A stretch of 64,000 bases of DNA from contig JBNKWI010000006.1 of assembly GCA_050299695.1 (NCBI GenBank), positions 1 through 64,000 on the forward strand. Direction: 5' to 3'. Below the pieces are notes generated by a model. That model was not told where the DNA came from. It saw nothing but the letters and a program-made list of their open reading frames with translations, and searched no databases. This DNA is from Ovoidimarina sp050299695. GTDB lineage: Bacteria; Pseudomonadota; Alphaproteobacteria; Rhodobacterales; Rhodobacteraceae. Below, piece after piece: positions 22,941 to 30,868 of the stretch. The position numbers and the translations under genes are program-made. Numbering within the stretch: position 1 is the first letter of the stretch; each line of letters starts with the position of its first letter.

Positions 22941-23789
22941 ATGATGTGCGCCCGGCTACGGGCGGTTCTCTGCGGTACGGCGCTGGCCATCGCAGGAACC
23001 GCGTCGGTCGCGGACCCGGCTCCGCAATTCGAGGATTTCACATTCCGCAAGGTCGCGCCGCCGTCGAAAAGCGCCGGGCGCCGGATCACGATCCAGATCG
23101 ATCCGGAGGAACAGGCCCGCCGCCTGGCGCCGCCGCCGCCGGTCGATCCGGTTGCGCAACGGTCCGGGAGCGCGGCGGGGGTCCCGGCGCTTCTGCCGGT
23201 GGACGATCCCTACAGGGCGTTCTGGGCGCTGGTCTCGCCGCAGATCGAGGATGCGGGCCCCGGACGGCTCGACGCTGCCCTGGGGGCGCTCGACGCGGTC
23301 GATGCGCTGGCCTGGCCGCGGCTCGACGATCTGAAACGGATCACCGACGCCTATGGCAAGGACATCCTGCGCGAGACCGTGGGCAAGAAAGTGTCGCCGG
23401 CGCTGGTGGCGGCGATCATCGCGGTGGAATCCTCGGGCCGGGTCGATGCGGTGAGCTCGGCCGGCGCGTCAGGGCTGATGCAGCTGATGCCGGCGACAGC
23501 CGAGCGGTTCGGCGTGACCGATCGGGCGGTCTCGACCGACAATATCCGCGGCGGGGTCGCCTATCTCGACTGGCTGATGGGCGAGTTCGGAGGCGATCCG
23601 GTGCTGATCCTCGCGGGCTACAACGCCGGCGAGGGCGCGGTGCGCGACAATGGCGGCGTGCCGCCCTATGCCGAGACCCGCGCCTATGTGCCGAAGGTCC
23701 TGGCGGCGTTCCGCGTGGCGAGCGGGCTCTGCCGGAACCCGCCGCAACTGATCTCCGACGGCTGCGTCTTCATCGGCCCGGGGATCTGA
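22941..23789 (+). CDS. Lytic transglycosylase (SLT domain), secreted
   Basis: Predicted periplasmic peptidoglycan lytic transglycosylase of 282 residues. A signal peptide (about residues 1-25, ending VADPA) is followed by a Pro-rich linker and a C-terminal SLT/Goose-lysozyme-like domain (about 145-262): catalytic Glu in AVESSGRVDA, then SSAGASGLMQLMPATAERFG, NIRGGVAYLDWLM and LAGYNAGEGAVRDNGGVPPY, all family signatures. Two Cys (GLCRN, DGCVF) near the C-terminus could form a disulfide. It starts beside the Tad pilus genes, and such enzymes often open the wall for envelope machines; that link is inference. The ATG at 22941 gives the best signal peptide. Confidence 0.92.
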   Translation: MMCARLRAVLCGTALAIAGTASVADPAPQFEDFTFRKVAPPSKSAGRRITIQIDPEEQARRLAPPPPVDPVAQRSGSAAGVPALLPVDDPYRAFWALVSPQIEDAGPGRLDAALGALDAVDALAWPRLDDLKRITDAYGKDILRETVGKKVSPALVAAIIAVESSGRVDAVSSAGASGLMQLMPATAERFGVTDRAVSTDNIRGGVAYLDWLMGEFGGDPVLILAGYNAGEGAVRDNGGVPPYAETRAYVPKVLAAFRVASGLCRNPPQLISDGCVFIGPGI

Positions 23790-23851
23790 GACCGGCGTTC
23801 GGGCCGGGCGCCAACCGCCCGCAGGGGCGCGGTGGCGCCCCGGAGGGCCAG

Positions 23852-23878
23852 AAGGAATGCGCGCGGAGCGCGCTCCTT
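23852..23878. terminator. Hairpin between convergent transglycosylase and reductase genes
   Basis: AAGGA-(AT)-GCGCGC, loop GGA, GCGCGC-TCCTT: an 11-bp stem with a two-base bulge, 5 bases from the reductase stop and about 60 past the transglycosylase stop. The position between convergent genes suggests a bidirectional terminator, although T runs are short. Confidence 0.5.
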
Positions 23879-23882
23879 TGGA

Positions 23883-24614
23883 TCAGACCGACATCTTCTT
23901 GAAGATCCGCTCGGGCACGTGGCGGATGATCAGCATGATGTAGCGCCAGAAGAACGGCGTATAGATAACGTCCCGCCGTTTCTCGACCGCCTTCAGGATG
24001 TCGGCGGCCACCTTTTCGGGCGGGGAGACAAGGAACATCCCCTCGATCCCCCAGGTCATCGCGGTGTCGACGAAGCCCGGCTTCACCGTCACCGCATGCG
24101 CGCCCGCGCGCGTGAGCCGGTTCCGGAGCCCCGACATGTAGGTCGCGAAGCCCGCCTTGGCGCTGCCATAGACGTAGTTGCCGATCCGCCCGCGATCGCC
24201 CGCCACGGAGCCCACGCCGACCACCGTGCCCTTCCGCGCCTCGACGAGCGGCGCGAGGAGGGTGAGGAGCCGGGCCGGTCCTGTGAAGCTGTCGGCGATC
24301 ACGCCGTCGATCAGCGCGGGGTCGGCGTCGATCCCGGCCTGCGGAGGCATCGAGCCGACGAAGACCGCGACGTTCACGGTGCCTTCCGTCGCCTCGAGCC
24401 GTGCGAGGAGTGCGGGGAAGCCCGCGGGTTCGCGGGCATCGAAGGCGAGGGCCTCGGCGACGGGCGCACCGCGCAGCCGGCAATCGGTTGCGGTGGCGGC
24501 GAGATCGCCGGCGTCGCGGCCCGCGAGCAGCACCGCGTCGCCGCGGGACGCCGCCGCGCGGGCCAGGGCGCGCGCCATGGCGGAGGAGCCGCCGAGGATC
24601 AGCCAGGTCGTCAT
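23883..24614 (-). CDS. SDR-family reductase, DprE2-like
   Basis: NAD(P)-dependent short-chain reductase of 243 residues. The cofactor motif is LILGGSSAMARALAR, with GSVAGDRGRIGNYVYGSAKA holding the Ser-Tyr-Lys catalytic triad, and VKPGFVDTAMTWG following. This pattern and the C-terminal segment PFFWRYIMLIIRHVPERIFK match the mycobacterial DprE2 family, which with DprE1 epimerises decaprenyl-phosphoryl ribose to arabinose. The partner DprE1-like gene lies directly upstream with a 4-base overlap. Lipid substrate in this organism is unknown. The frame is open upstream to 25121, which is a shadow of the neighbour. Confidence 0.87.
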   Translation of the reverse strand: MTTWLILGGSSAMARALARAAASRGDAVLLAGRDAGDLAATATDCRLRGAPVAEALAFDAREPAGFPALLARLEATEGTVNVAVFVGSMPPQAGIDADPALIDGVIADSFTGPARLLTLLAPLVEARKGTVVGVGSVAGDRGRIGNYVYGSAKAGFATYMSGLRNRLTRAGAHAVTVKPGFVDTAMTWGIEGMFLVSPPEKVAADILKAVEKRRDVIYTPFFWRYIMLIIRHVPERIFKKMSV

Positions 24615-25924
24615 GCGGTCTCCCGGAGTTTCAGGCGGCGCACGAGGTCGGTCTCGAGCGCGCCGTCGGGATCGTGTTTCGCGACGATCTTCGCCCAGGC
24701 CTTCCGCTCGGGATACATCGCCTGGATCGCTTCCGCCGAGCCGAGCGAATCCTTGGCGAGGTAGATCCGTCCCTCGGCATCGCGCACCATGCCCTCGAGC
24801 CGGGCCACGAGGCTCTCGGGGCCTGGTGCCGCGCGCAGGTCGACCGCGAGCGTGTAGCCCTCCATCGGGAAGGACATCATCCCCGCCCGTCCCGGCCCCA
24901 TGCGTTTCAGGACCGCGAGCGGCGAGGCCGCGCCCGATTGTGCCACGGTCTCGAGGATGTCGCGCAGCCGGTCGCGCTGGCCGAGCGGCACGACGCATTG
25001 GAACTGGTGGAAACCGCGTTTGCCGTAGAGCCGGTTCCAGTCGTAGATCCTGTCGAGCGGAAAGAAGAAATCCTCGATCGGTTTCACCACCGTCCGCCCG
25101 CGCATCGGCACGCGGCGCCAATAGGCGGCGTTGAAGAGCCGCACCACGGGCGGCGAGAGCGCCGCGCCGGGCGCGTCGAACGGGACCTTCCGGCCGCGTT
25201 TCGCGGGCGGGACGAGCCCCGCGCCGGTTTCGCCCTCCTCGAGGATCCCGCGGCCGAGCCCCGCGCCCGTGGCGGTTGCGTCGATCCAGCCGACCGAATA
25301 GGTCGCCTCGGAGCCGTCGAGCGCTGCGATGTGCGCGTCCCAGTCGCGGATCCGGCGCTCGGTCACCATCATCACACTGCCCTTGGCCTTGAGGAGCCGG
25401 ATCTCGGCGCTGGCGACCACGCCGGTCTGGCCGAGCCCGCCGAGCGTGGCGCGGAAGAGCTCCTTCTGCTTGTCGGGGCCTGTGAGTTTTTCGCCCCTGG
25501 GGGTCAGGAGGCGTATCCCGGCAAGGTGCTGGCCGAAGCTGCCGGCGTGGTGGTGGTTCTTGCCGTGGACGTCCATCGCCACGGCGCCGCCCACGGTGGC
25601 GAAGCCGGTGCCGGGCAGGACCGGCAGGAGCCAGCCGCGCGGCGCGAGGAGCGCGTTCAATTCGCCGATCCGCGCGCCGCCTTCGACGGTGAGGAGACCG
25701 GCCTCCTCGTCGAAGCCGAGAATCCGGTCGAGCCGGGTCATGTCGATCGCGCGGCCCTTGTCGTTCAGGGCCGCGTCGCCATAGGAGCGGCGTTGGCCCA
25801 TGGCGGGGGCGGGGGCTTCCTCCAGGATGCGGGCGAGCGTCGCGAGACGCTCGGGGCGGGCGACGTCGGAGGTGGCGCGCAGGACCCGGCCCCAGCCGGT
25901 GAGCTCAAGCCGTTTGGTCGGCAT
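24611..25924 (-). CDS. FAD-binding oxidoreductase, DprE1-like
   Basis: Predicted FAD-dependent oxidase of the VAO family, 437 residues. MGQRRSYGDAALNDKG, LTVEGGARIGELNALLAPRG, LPVLPGTGFATVGGAVAMDV and HGKNHHHAGSFGQHLAG form the FAD domain in the same order as mycobacterial DprE1, and the C-terminal half (EDFFFPLDRIYDWNRLYGKR, FHQFQCVVP) is also DprE1-like. DprE1 oxidises decaprenyl-phosphoryl ribose at C2'. Its ATG lies 20 bases inside the upstream membrane-protein gene and its stop overlaps the reductase start, so all three are coupled. Confidence 0.9.
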   Translation of the reverse strand: MPTKRLELTGWGRVLRATSDVARPERLATLARILEEAPAPAMGQRRSYGDAALNDKGRAIDMTRLDRILGFDEEAGLLTVEGGARIGELNALLAPRGWLLPVLPGTGFATVGGAVAMDVHGKNHHHAGSFGQHLAGIRLLTPRGEKLTGPDKQKELFRATLGGLGQTGVVASAEIRLLKAKGSVMMVTERRIRDWDAHIAALDGSEATYSVGWIDATATGAGLGRGILEEGETGAGLVPPAKRGRKVPFDAPGAALSPPVVRLFNAAYWRRVPMRGRTVVKPIEDFFFPLDRIYDWNRLYGKRGFHQFQCVVPLGQRDRLRDILETVAQSGAASPLAVLKRMGPGRAGMMSFPMEGYTLAVDLRAAPGPESLVARLEGMVRDAEGRIYLAKDSLGSAEAIQAMYPERKAWAKIVAKHDPDGALETDLVRRLKLRETA

Positions 25925-26918
25925 GGCGCACCTCCCGCGAGAGGCGCTCGGCCATGGGAAACACCAGGAGCCCGAGCGCGATGGCGAACCAGAGCGTGGT
26001 CAGGCGGATGATCAGCGTCGCGGGGATCGCGGTGGCGAGCGGCACGCCTTCGAGGCCGAGCAGCGCGATCATCGCCGCCTCGGCCCCGCCGACGCCACCG
26101 GGCGCGCCGGTGAGCCCGCCGGCCATGGTGGCGAAGAGGAAGATCGCGACCGCCTTCCAGAGCTCCACCCCAGCGCCCAGCCAGGCGAGGAGCAGGTGGA
26201 AGGCATAGGCCTCGGCGAACCAGCCGGCGAGGCCGAGCACCGTGGCGGCGCCCATGGTCCAGCCGCCGCGGAAGGCGGCGAGCGAGCGAGCGGCGCGGCG
26301 CAGGCGGACGAAGAGACGCGGGAAGCGGCCCGTCGCGCGGTAGGCGAGGCCCGCCGTGGCGCGGAGCAGCGCGGGATGGGTGGCGATCCAGGCGGCAGCG
26401 AGGGCGAGGGCGACCACGGGCAGGGCGCCGGCGATTCCGCCCGCCGAAAGCGCCAGCGCCAGGGCGAGGATCAGCGCCATGGCGGCGAGGTCGGAGCCGC
26501 GGTCGGCCAGGACGAGGGGCGCGGTGCGCTCGAAGCTCCAGCCGGTCTCGCGGCGGATCCAGCGCATTCGCACCAGCTCGCCCACCCGGCCGGGCGTGGC
26601 CGACATGGCGAAACCGCCGAGAAAATGACGGAGGTTCTGCGCGAGCCCGGTGCCGAGACCGAGGCGCGAGGCGAAGAGGTGCCAGCGCAGGCCGCGGAAG
26701 CCGTAGTTGACGAGGCTGAGCGCGAGAAGGAGCGCCGCCTGCGGGAGGCCCAGCGTGGTCAGCGCGTGGAGCGTCTCGGCCCAGCCCGTCGCGGCCGCGA
26801 GAGAGGCGAGCCCAGCCAGCATGAGCGCGAAGACGCCCGCCAGGACCCAGCGGTCATGGCGGGGGGCGGCGCCGGCTCCGGTGGGGATCGCCATGCTCGA
26901 AACACTGCTCGTTGTCAT
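25905..26918 (-). CDS. Flippase-like membrane protein (lysylphosphatidylglycerol synthase TM / UPF0104 family)
   Basis: Integral membrane protein of 337 residues with about eight helices. The family-typical segments are LVNYGFRGLRWHLFASRLG, FLGGFAMSATPGRVGELVRM and ATMAGGLTGAPGGVGGAEAA, as in the membrane domain of LPG synthases and AglD-like proteins, without the aminoacyl-transferase part. Members have been proposed to flip or handle polyprenyl-linked or lipid-linked sugars. Coupling to DprE1/DprE2-like genes suggests work on a polyprenyl-phosphate pentose. The start at 26918 (MTTSSVSS) was taken; an ATG at 26894 is an alternative. Confidence 0.86.
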   Translation of the reverse strand: MTTSSVSSMAIPTGAGAAPRHDRWVLAGVFALMLAGLASLAAATGWAETLHALTTLGLPQAALLLALSLVNYGFRGLRWHLFASRLGLGTGLAQNLRHFLGGFAMSATPGRVGELVRMRWIRRETGWSFERTAPLVLADRGSDLAAMALILALALALSAGGIAGALPVVALALAAAWIATHPALLRATAGLAYRATGRFPRLFVRLRRAARSLAAFRGGWTMGAATVLGLAGWFAEAYAFHLLLAWLGAGVELWKAVAIFLFATMAGGLTGAPGGVGGAEAAMIALLGLEGVPLATAIPATLIIRLTTLWFAIALGLLVFPMAERLSREVRHADQTA

Positions 26919-26984
26919 CTGGAGCGGAAACTATCGGGAAAATCTGGCATCATTATGAACCGGAGCCCTGCGCTGCCCCGAATT

Positions 26985-27275
26985 TCAGATGTCGAACGCA
27001 TCTGCCCAGTCGGGATGCCGCCGCCGCTCGGCGTTCACATAGGGGCAGAGCGGCACGATCTTCACGCCCTCGGCACGGGCGTCCGCGACCAGCCTTTCCA
27101 CCAGCATCCGGCCGAAGCCGGTGCCGCGCAAGGCGTCGGGCACGCCGGTATGGTCGGCGATGATCCGGGTGGGCGAGAGGATCGAGTAGGTCAGCTCCGC
27201 CTCTGCGCCCTCCTTGCGGATCACGTAGCGGCCCTTCGAGCCGGTCACTTCGCGAAGGATCTCGGCGTCCGGCAT
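26985..27275 (-). CDS. Small GNAT-type N-acetyltransferase (NATD1/YjdJ-like)
   Basis: Short acetyltransferase-fold protein of 96 residues. DHTGVPDALRGTGFGRMLVE carries the acetyl-CoA-binding loop and KIVPLCPYVNAERRRHPDW is the conserved end of the NATD1/YjdJ subgroup, which is half the size of regular GNAT enzymes. Substrate unknown. It stands alone between the DprE-like operon and the CoA-transferase genes. Confidence 0.87.
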   Translation of the reverse strand: MPDAEILREVTGSKGRYVIRKEGAEAELTYSILSPTRIIADHTGVPDALRGTGFGRMLVERLVADARAEGVKIVPLCPYVNAERRRHPDWADAFDI

Positions 27276-27412
27276 CCTGTCAGGCCCGCTGCTGCGCGGC
27301 GACGCCTGCGGCGATGTCCATCTGGCTCACCACTTGGCGGCCAAAGATAGCGCCACACGAATTGGCATCGGTCTGGAGCGTCAGGACGCCGGCCGGTGCG
27401 GGATGGCCCGCG

Positions 27413-28036
27413 TCAGACAATCCTCGCCTCGGTGGCCGCGACGATCTCTTCGTGCGTGACGCCGGGGGCGAGTTCGACCACCTGCAGCCCCTTGTGCGCC
27501 ACGTCGAGCACGCCGAGATTGGTGATGATCCGGTCGACCACCGCCTTGCCGGTGAGCGGCAGGGTGCATTCCTTGAGGATCTTCGATTCGCCGTGCTTGT
27601 TGGTGTGGTCCATGACCACGATCACCCGGCCAACGCCGGCGACGAGGTCCATCGCGCCACCCATGCCCTTGACGAGTTTGCCGGGGATCATCCAGTTCGC
27701 GAGGTCGCCCTTTTCGGAGACTTCCATGGCGCCGAGGATCGCCGCGGCGATCTTGCCGCCGCGGATCATGCCGAAGCTCTGGGCGCTGTCGAAATAGGCG
27801 GTGCGGTTCAGTTCGGTGATGGTCTGCTTGCCGGCATTGATCAGGTCAGGGTCCTCCTCGCCTTCGAAAGGGAAGGGGCCCATGCCGAGCATGCCGTTCT
27901 CGGACTGGAGCGTGATGTCCTTGTCGCCCACGTAGTTGGCGACGAGGGTCGGGATGCCGATCCCGAGGTTCACGTACATCCCGTCGTCGAGTTCCTTGGC
28001 GGCCCGTTCGGCCATCTGGTTGCGGTCCCAGGGCAT
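27413..28036 (-). CDS. scoB: 3-oxoacid CoA-transferase subunit B
   Basis: Beta subunit of succinyl-CoA:3-ketoacid (acetoacetate) CoA-transferase, 207 residues, in ketone-body and possibly polyhydroxybutyrate breakdown. GMYVNLGIGIPTLVANYV, the catalytic Glu in LQSENGMLGMGPFP and GMIRGGKIAAAILGAMEVSE are all family signatures. It follows the alpha-subunit gene by 3 bases. Symbols scoA/scoB are by family; atoD/atoA-type naming is equally used. Confidence 0.94.
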   Translation of the reverse strand: MPWDRNQMAERAAKELDDGMYVNLGIGIPTLVANYVGDKDITLQSENGMLGMGPFPFEGEEDPDLINAGKQTITELNRTAYFDSAQSFGMIRGGKIAAAILGAMEVSEKGDLANWMIPGKLVKGMGGAMDLVAGVGRVIVVMDHTNKHGESKILKECTLPLTGKAVVDRIITNLGVLDVAHKGLQVVELAPGVTHEEIVAATEARIV

Positions 28037-28039
28037 GGC

Positions 28040-28744
28040 TCAGGCCTCCTCTCTCTTGCGCACAGTGCGCTGTTCGATCCGCTTCTCGTGGTCGCCCTGG
28101 ATCAGGCGGTGGACGTAGATACCGGGGAGGTGGATCATGTCGGGGTCAAGTGCTCCGCGCGGAACGATTTCTTCGACCTCGACGACGCAGATCTTGCCGC
28201 ACATGGCGGCGGGGGGGTTGAAGTTGCGCGCGGTCTTGCGGAACACGAGGTTGCCGGTGTCGTCGGCCTTCCAGGCCTTGACGATGGAGAGATCCGCGAC
28301 GATTCCGCGCTCGAGGATATAGGTCTCGCCGTCGAAATCGTGGTGCTCCTTGCCCTCGGCGACCACCGTGCCAACGCCGGTCTTGGTGTAGAAACCCGGG
28401 ATGCCGCAGCCGCCGGCGCGCATCCGCTCGGCCAGCGTGCCCTGGGGATTGAACTCGAGTTCCAGTTCGCCCGACAGGTATTGCTGCATGAATTCAGCGT
28501 TTTCGCCCACGTAGGACGACATCATCTTCCTGATCTGTTTGGTATCGAGCAGCTTGCCGAGGCCGAACCCGTCGACGCCGCAATTGTTCGAGGCGACGGT
28601 GAGGTCCCTGGTGCCGGCCTTGACGATGGCGTCGATCAGGAGTTCCGGAATGCCGCAGAGGCCGAAGCCGCCCGCGGCGATGAGCATTCCGTCGAACAAG
28701 AGGCCGTCGAGCGCCTCTTCAGCCGAGCCGTAGACCTTCTTCAT
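28040..28744 (-). CDS. scoA: 3-oxoacid CoA-transferase subunit A
   Basis: Alpha subunit of the CoA-transferase, 234 residues. MLIAAGGFGLCGIPELLIDA (about residues 18-37), TVASNNCGVDGFGLGKLL, and GGCGIPGFYTKTGVGT are the usual motifs, and FRKTARNFNPPAAMCGKI lies in the C-terminal half. The start is the ATG at 28744 (MKKVYGSAEEA); the frame remains open to 28888 with unlike composition. Three 11-bp direct repeats lie about 100 bases upstream and may be the regulator site for both subunits. Confidence 0.94.
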   Translation of the reverse strand: MKKVYGSAEEALDGLLFDGMLIAAGGFGLCGIPELLIDAIVKAGTRDLTVASNNCGVDGFGLGKLLDTKQIRKMMSSYVGENAEFMQQYLSGELELEFNPQGTLAERMRAGGCGIPGFYTKTGVGTVVAEGKEHHDFDGETYILERGIVADLSIVKAWKADDTGNLVFRKTARNFNPPAAMCGKICVVEVEEIVPRGALDPDMIHLPGIYVHRLIQGDHEKRIEQRTVRKREEA

Positions 28745-28840
28745 GCTGTCTCCCCCGCTGTCCGGTATTCCCTGAAGGTTCTGGCGAAGGGGCGGAGGGA
28801 AGTCAATCGCTGCGCCGCGGCGGAGCCGGAACGGGGGCGC

Positions 28841-28873
28841 ACAACCCGTACACAACCTGTACACAACCCGTAC
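28841..28873. repeat. Three tandem 11-bp direct repeats upstream of scoA
   Basis: ACAACCCGTAC, ACAACCTGTAC and ACAACCCGTAC follow each other without spacing (28841-28851, 28852-28862, 28863-28873). The 11-base period is about one helical turn, so a protein bound to each unit would sit on the same face of the DNA. The array lies between the 3' end of the LuxR-type gene and the scoA start, about 97 bases from the latter. Confidence 0.75.
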
Positions 28874-28908
28874 ACCGGCGATGCGCAAATCGGCGTTTCT
28901 GCGGTGCG

Positions 28909-30023
28909 TCAGCGGCGGACCAGCCGTGCCAGGAGCAGGATCAACTCGCGGCCGTTCCGCGCGCCGGTCTTTTCGAGGATCGTGGCGAGGTGCGACTTCA
29001 CGGTGTTCTCGGAGACGCCCAGCGTGCGGCCGATCTCGCGCCGTGATTTGCCGGTGGGGAGGAGCCGGGCCACCTGGGCCTCGCGCTCGGTCAGGTCGAA
29101 GGCGACCTGCAGGTCCTCCAGGGCGGGCAGCGCGCCGGGCCGGTCGAGCTGCTCGACCATCGCGATCGCCGCGACGCCGCCGGCGCCCGGGAGCGCCGAC
29201 CAGCCGATGCCGGGAAAGATCCGCAGGAGGAAGCGGGGCGCGCCGCCGTTCCGGCCCGGACCGCCACGCTGGCCCCGGCGCGGGGCGGTTCGTCGGGCCG
29301 ATCGAAATCGGCGAGGACGCGCAGGGCGGCGGCTTCGGCGGCGACGGGCAGGGTCAGCCGGTTGTGGCGGATCGCGATGCCCTCGTTCCGGCGGCAGAGG
29401 TCCTCGGCGCGGCCGTTGGCGAAAAGGACCCGGAGGCTTTCGTCGACGAGGAACACCGCGGCGCCGATCCGGTCGAGCGCGGTCGAGAGCGACACGGCGA
29501 TGGCGCGTTCGCCGGCCAGCCGGTCGCGCAGCCGCAGCGCCTGGCCGATATGGGGGATCAGGTGGTCGAACTGTGTGGTTTCGGCCGGGTCGAATTCCCG
29601 GTTGCCGCGTTTCGCGACAAAGCCGCCGGCCGCAACTGGCCCGTCGCGCGCGCAGACATAGGCCCGGCCCGCCGCGAGGCCGTGCCTGATGACGGTGGAT
29701 TGAAGGAAGTCGGAACCGGTGAACACCTCCTCGGGGACGAGCGTTCTGCAATCGAAGGTTCTGCCGACCGGCATGGTCTCGACGGTGGCAACGCCGGGAT
29801 TGATCTCGGGATTCCAGCGGTCGGCGTTCGAATATCCCGCTTCGGCCAGCCGGTCGGAATCCTCTCCGGAGAGCCAGGCCCCGCCGCGACCAGCCTTTCC
29901 CAGACGCCCCGCGGACAGCATCAGCAGATCCGCGTTCATCAGGGCGCGGGCCGCGTCGAGCGCCTCGTCCCAGGACTCCTCGCCAATGGCGGCGGCATAG
30001 AGGTTCGAAATCTCGTCGCGCAT
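28909..30023 (-). pseudogene. LuxR-type helix-turn-helix regulator, frameshifted
   Basis: The N-terminal part reads in one frame from 30023 (MRDEISNLYAAAIGEESWDE) to about 29255, and the C-terminal part in another frame to 28909, ending in a LuxR DNA-binding domain (LTEREAQVARLLPTGKSRRE, LGVSENTVKSHLATILEKTG). Joined at the break (29251-29254) they give one protein of about 370 residues: an N-terminal sensor-like domain plus HTH. The break fits loss of one G from GCCGGGAAC. It is either a real pseudogene or a sequencing error. The gene is upstream of scoAB and may have regulated it. Confidence 0.8.
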
Positions 30024-30263
30024 CGGTTGCGCCCCGGTTTCGTGTGGAAATGGGTGACTTCAAATTTCTGCGTGCGATTGCCGGATCATAGCACGGAGTT
30101 TCAGTTTCTGGTTGCGCAAGTATTGGGCGTTTTTGCTCACCCGTTCGGGTGACGCGGCGGAACCTGCAGTTTCGTAGAATTGACGACGGTTGCCGGCCAG
30201 ACCGGTCGGACCGGCTGCCTGAACGAGGGCAACATGGAACATTTGACCGGGGAGGGCACGCGG

Positions 30264-30503
30264 ATGTCTTTCTCCATCAGCTTTTTCGAACACCATCCCG
30301 ATATTTCGAACTGGCCCGCGGGCGGCAACGTGGCGGAGCCTGACAACGTGGACCCCGCCTCTCCCGACGACATCGTCGATGCCGGGGTTCTGGACCGCCA
30401 CAGCGCGATGATCGCGCCGCGCAAGGCACGGTTGTGGCTCCACCGGGGCGCGGCACTTGTCGCGCTGTGGCGGCAGCTGACCAGGTCGGTTGGCCGGCGC
30501 TAG
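30264..30503 (+). CDS. Hypothetical small protein
   Basis: Unrecognised protein of 79 residues starting at ATG 30264 behind GGGGAGGG (7 bases). An acidic middle (NVAEPDNVDPASPDDIVDAG) is followed by a basic C-terminus (RKARLWLHRGAALVALWRQL). An upstream in-frame ATG at 30234 would add ten residues. It is divergent from the LuxR-type gene; the 240-base gap is A/T-richer than average. No signal peptide or known motif. Confidence 0.55.
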   Translation: MSFSISFFEHHPDISNWPAGGNVAEPDNVDPASPDDIVDAGVLDRHSAMIAPRKARLWLHRGAALVALWRQLTRSVGRR

Positions 30504-30642
30504 GGCGGGGCGCGGTCCGGTGGAGAGGGGCTGAAACCACTTTGCCACGACGACGCGCGAACCGGGCAGGCGCCCGTCCGTGTCACGTCTGAGTCTTGCC
30601 TGCGGCAGGCCCGGTTGGCGGCATCGGTTGAACGGCGGCCCC

Positions 30643-30754
30643 GCCCGGGACGAGGCCCGGAGGGCCGCCGGGCGAGCGCCTGCCCGTCCCGGCGGGCTGG
30701 TGCTCTGGCGACGTTTGACGGACCTTCGAGGTCGGAGGGACTTGGCACCATAAA
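30643..30754 (-). repeat. Dispersed ~110-bp intergenic repeat, copy 1 (inverted relative to copy 2)
   Basis: Read on the minus strand from 30754, this begins TTTATGGTGC and ends with a GGCGGCCCTCCGGGCC hairpin followed by TCGTCCCGGGC. The copy at 37809-37918 on the plus strand starts TTTATGGTGC and ends GGCGGCCCTTCGGGCC-TTGTTCCGGGC. Similarity is continuous over the last 70 bases and patchier in between. The 365-base gap between genes (30504-30868) holds nothing else I can name. Confidence 0.65.
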
Positions 30755-30868
30755 GCGCGCCGATCAGATGGTGGAGCCATCCCACGGGCAGGTACGCGCC
30801 CGGCTCCGCGCGCATGGTGGAATAAAGCGATGTCCGCGGAGCGCGTTTCGGCTGGAACGCATCCTGCG

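Noticed and set aside
28841..28873. Short CRISPR-like array
   Set aside because: The repeats are 11 bases and contiguous, with no spacers and no cas genes nearby.
27314..29689. A 791-residue plus-strand frame across the CoA-transferase and regulator genes
   Set aside because: Antisense of scoAB and the LuxR-type gene; His/Asp/Val-rich shadow composition.
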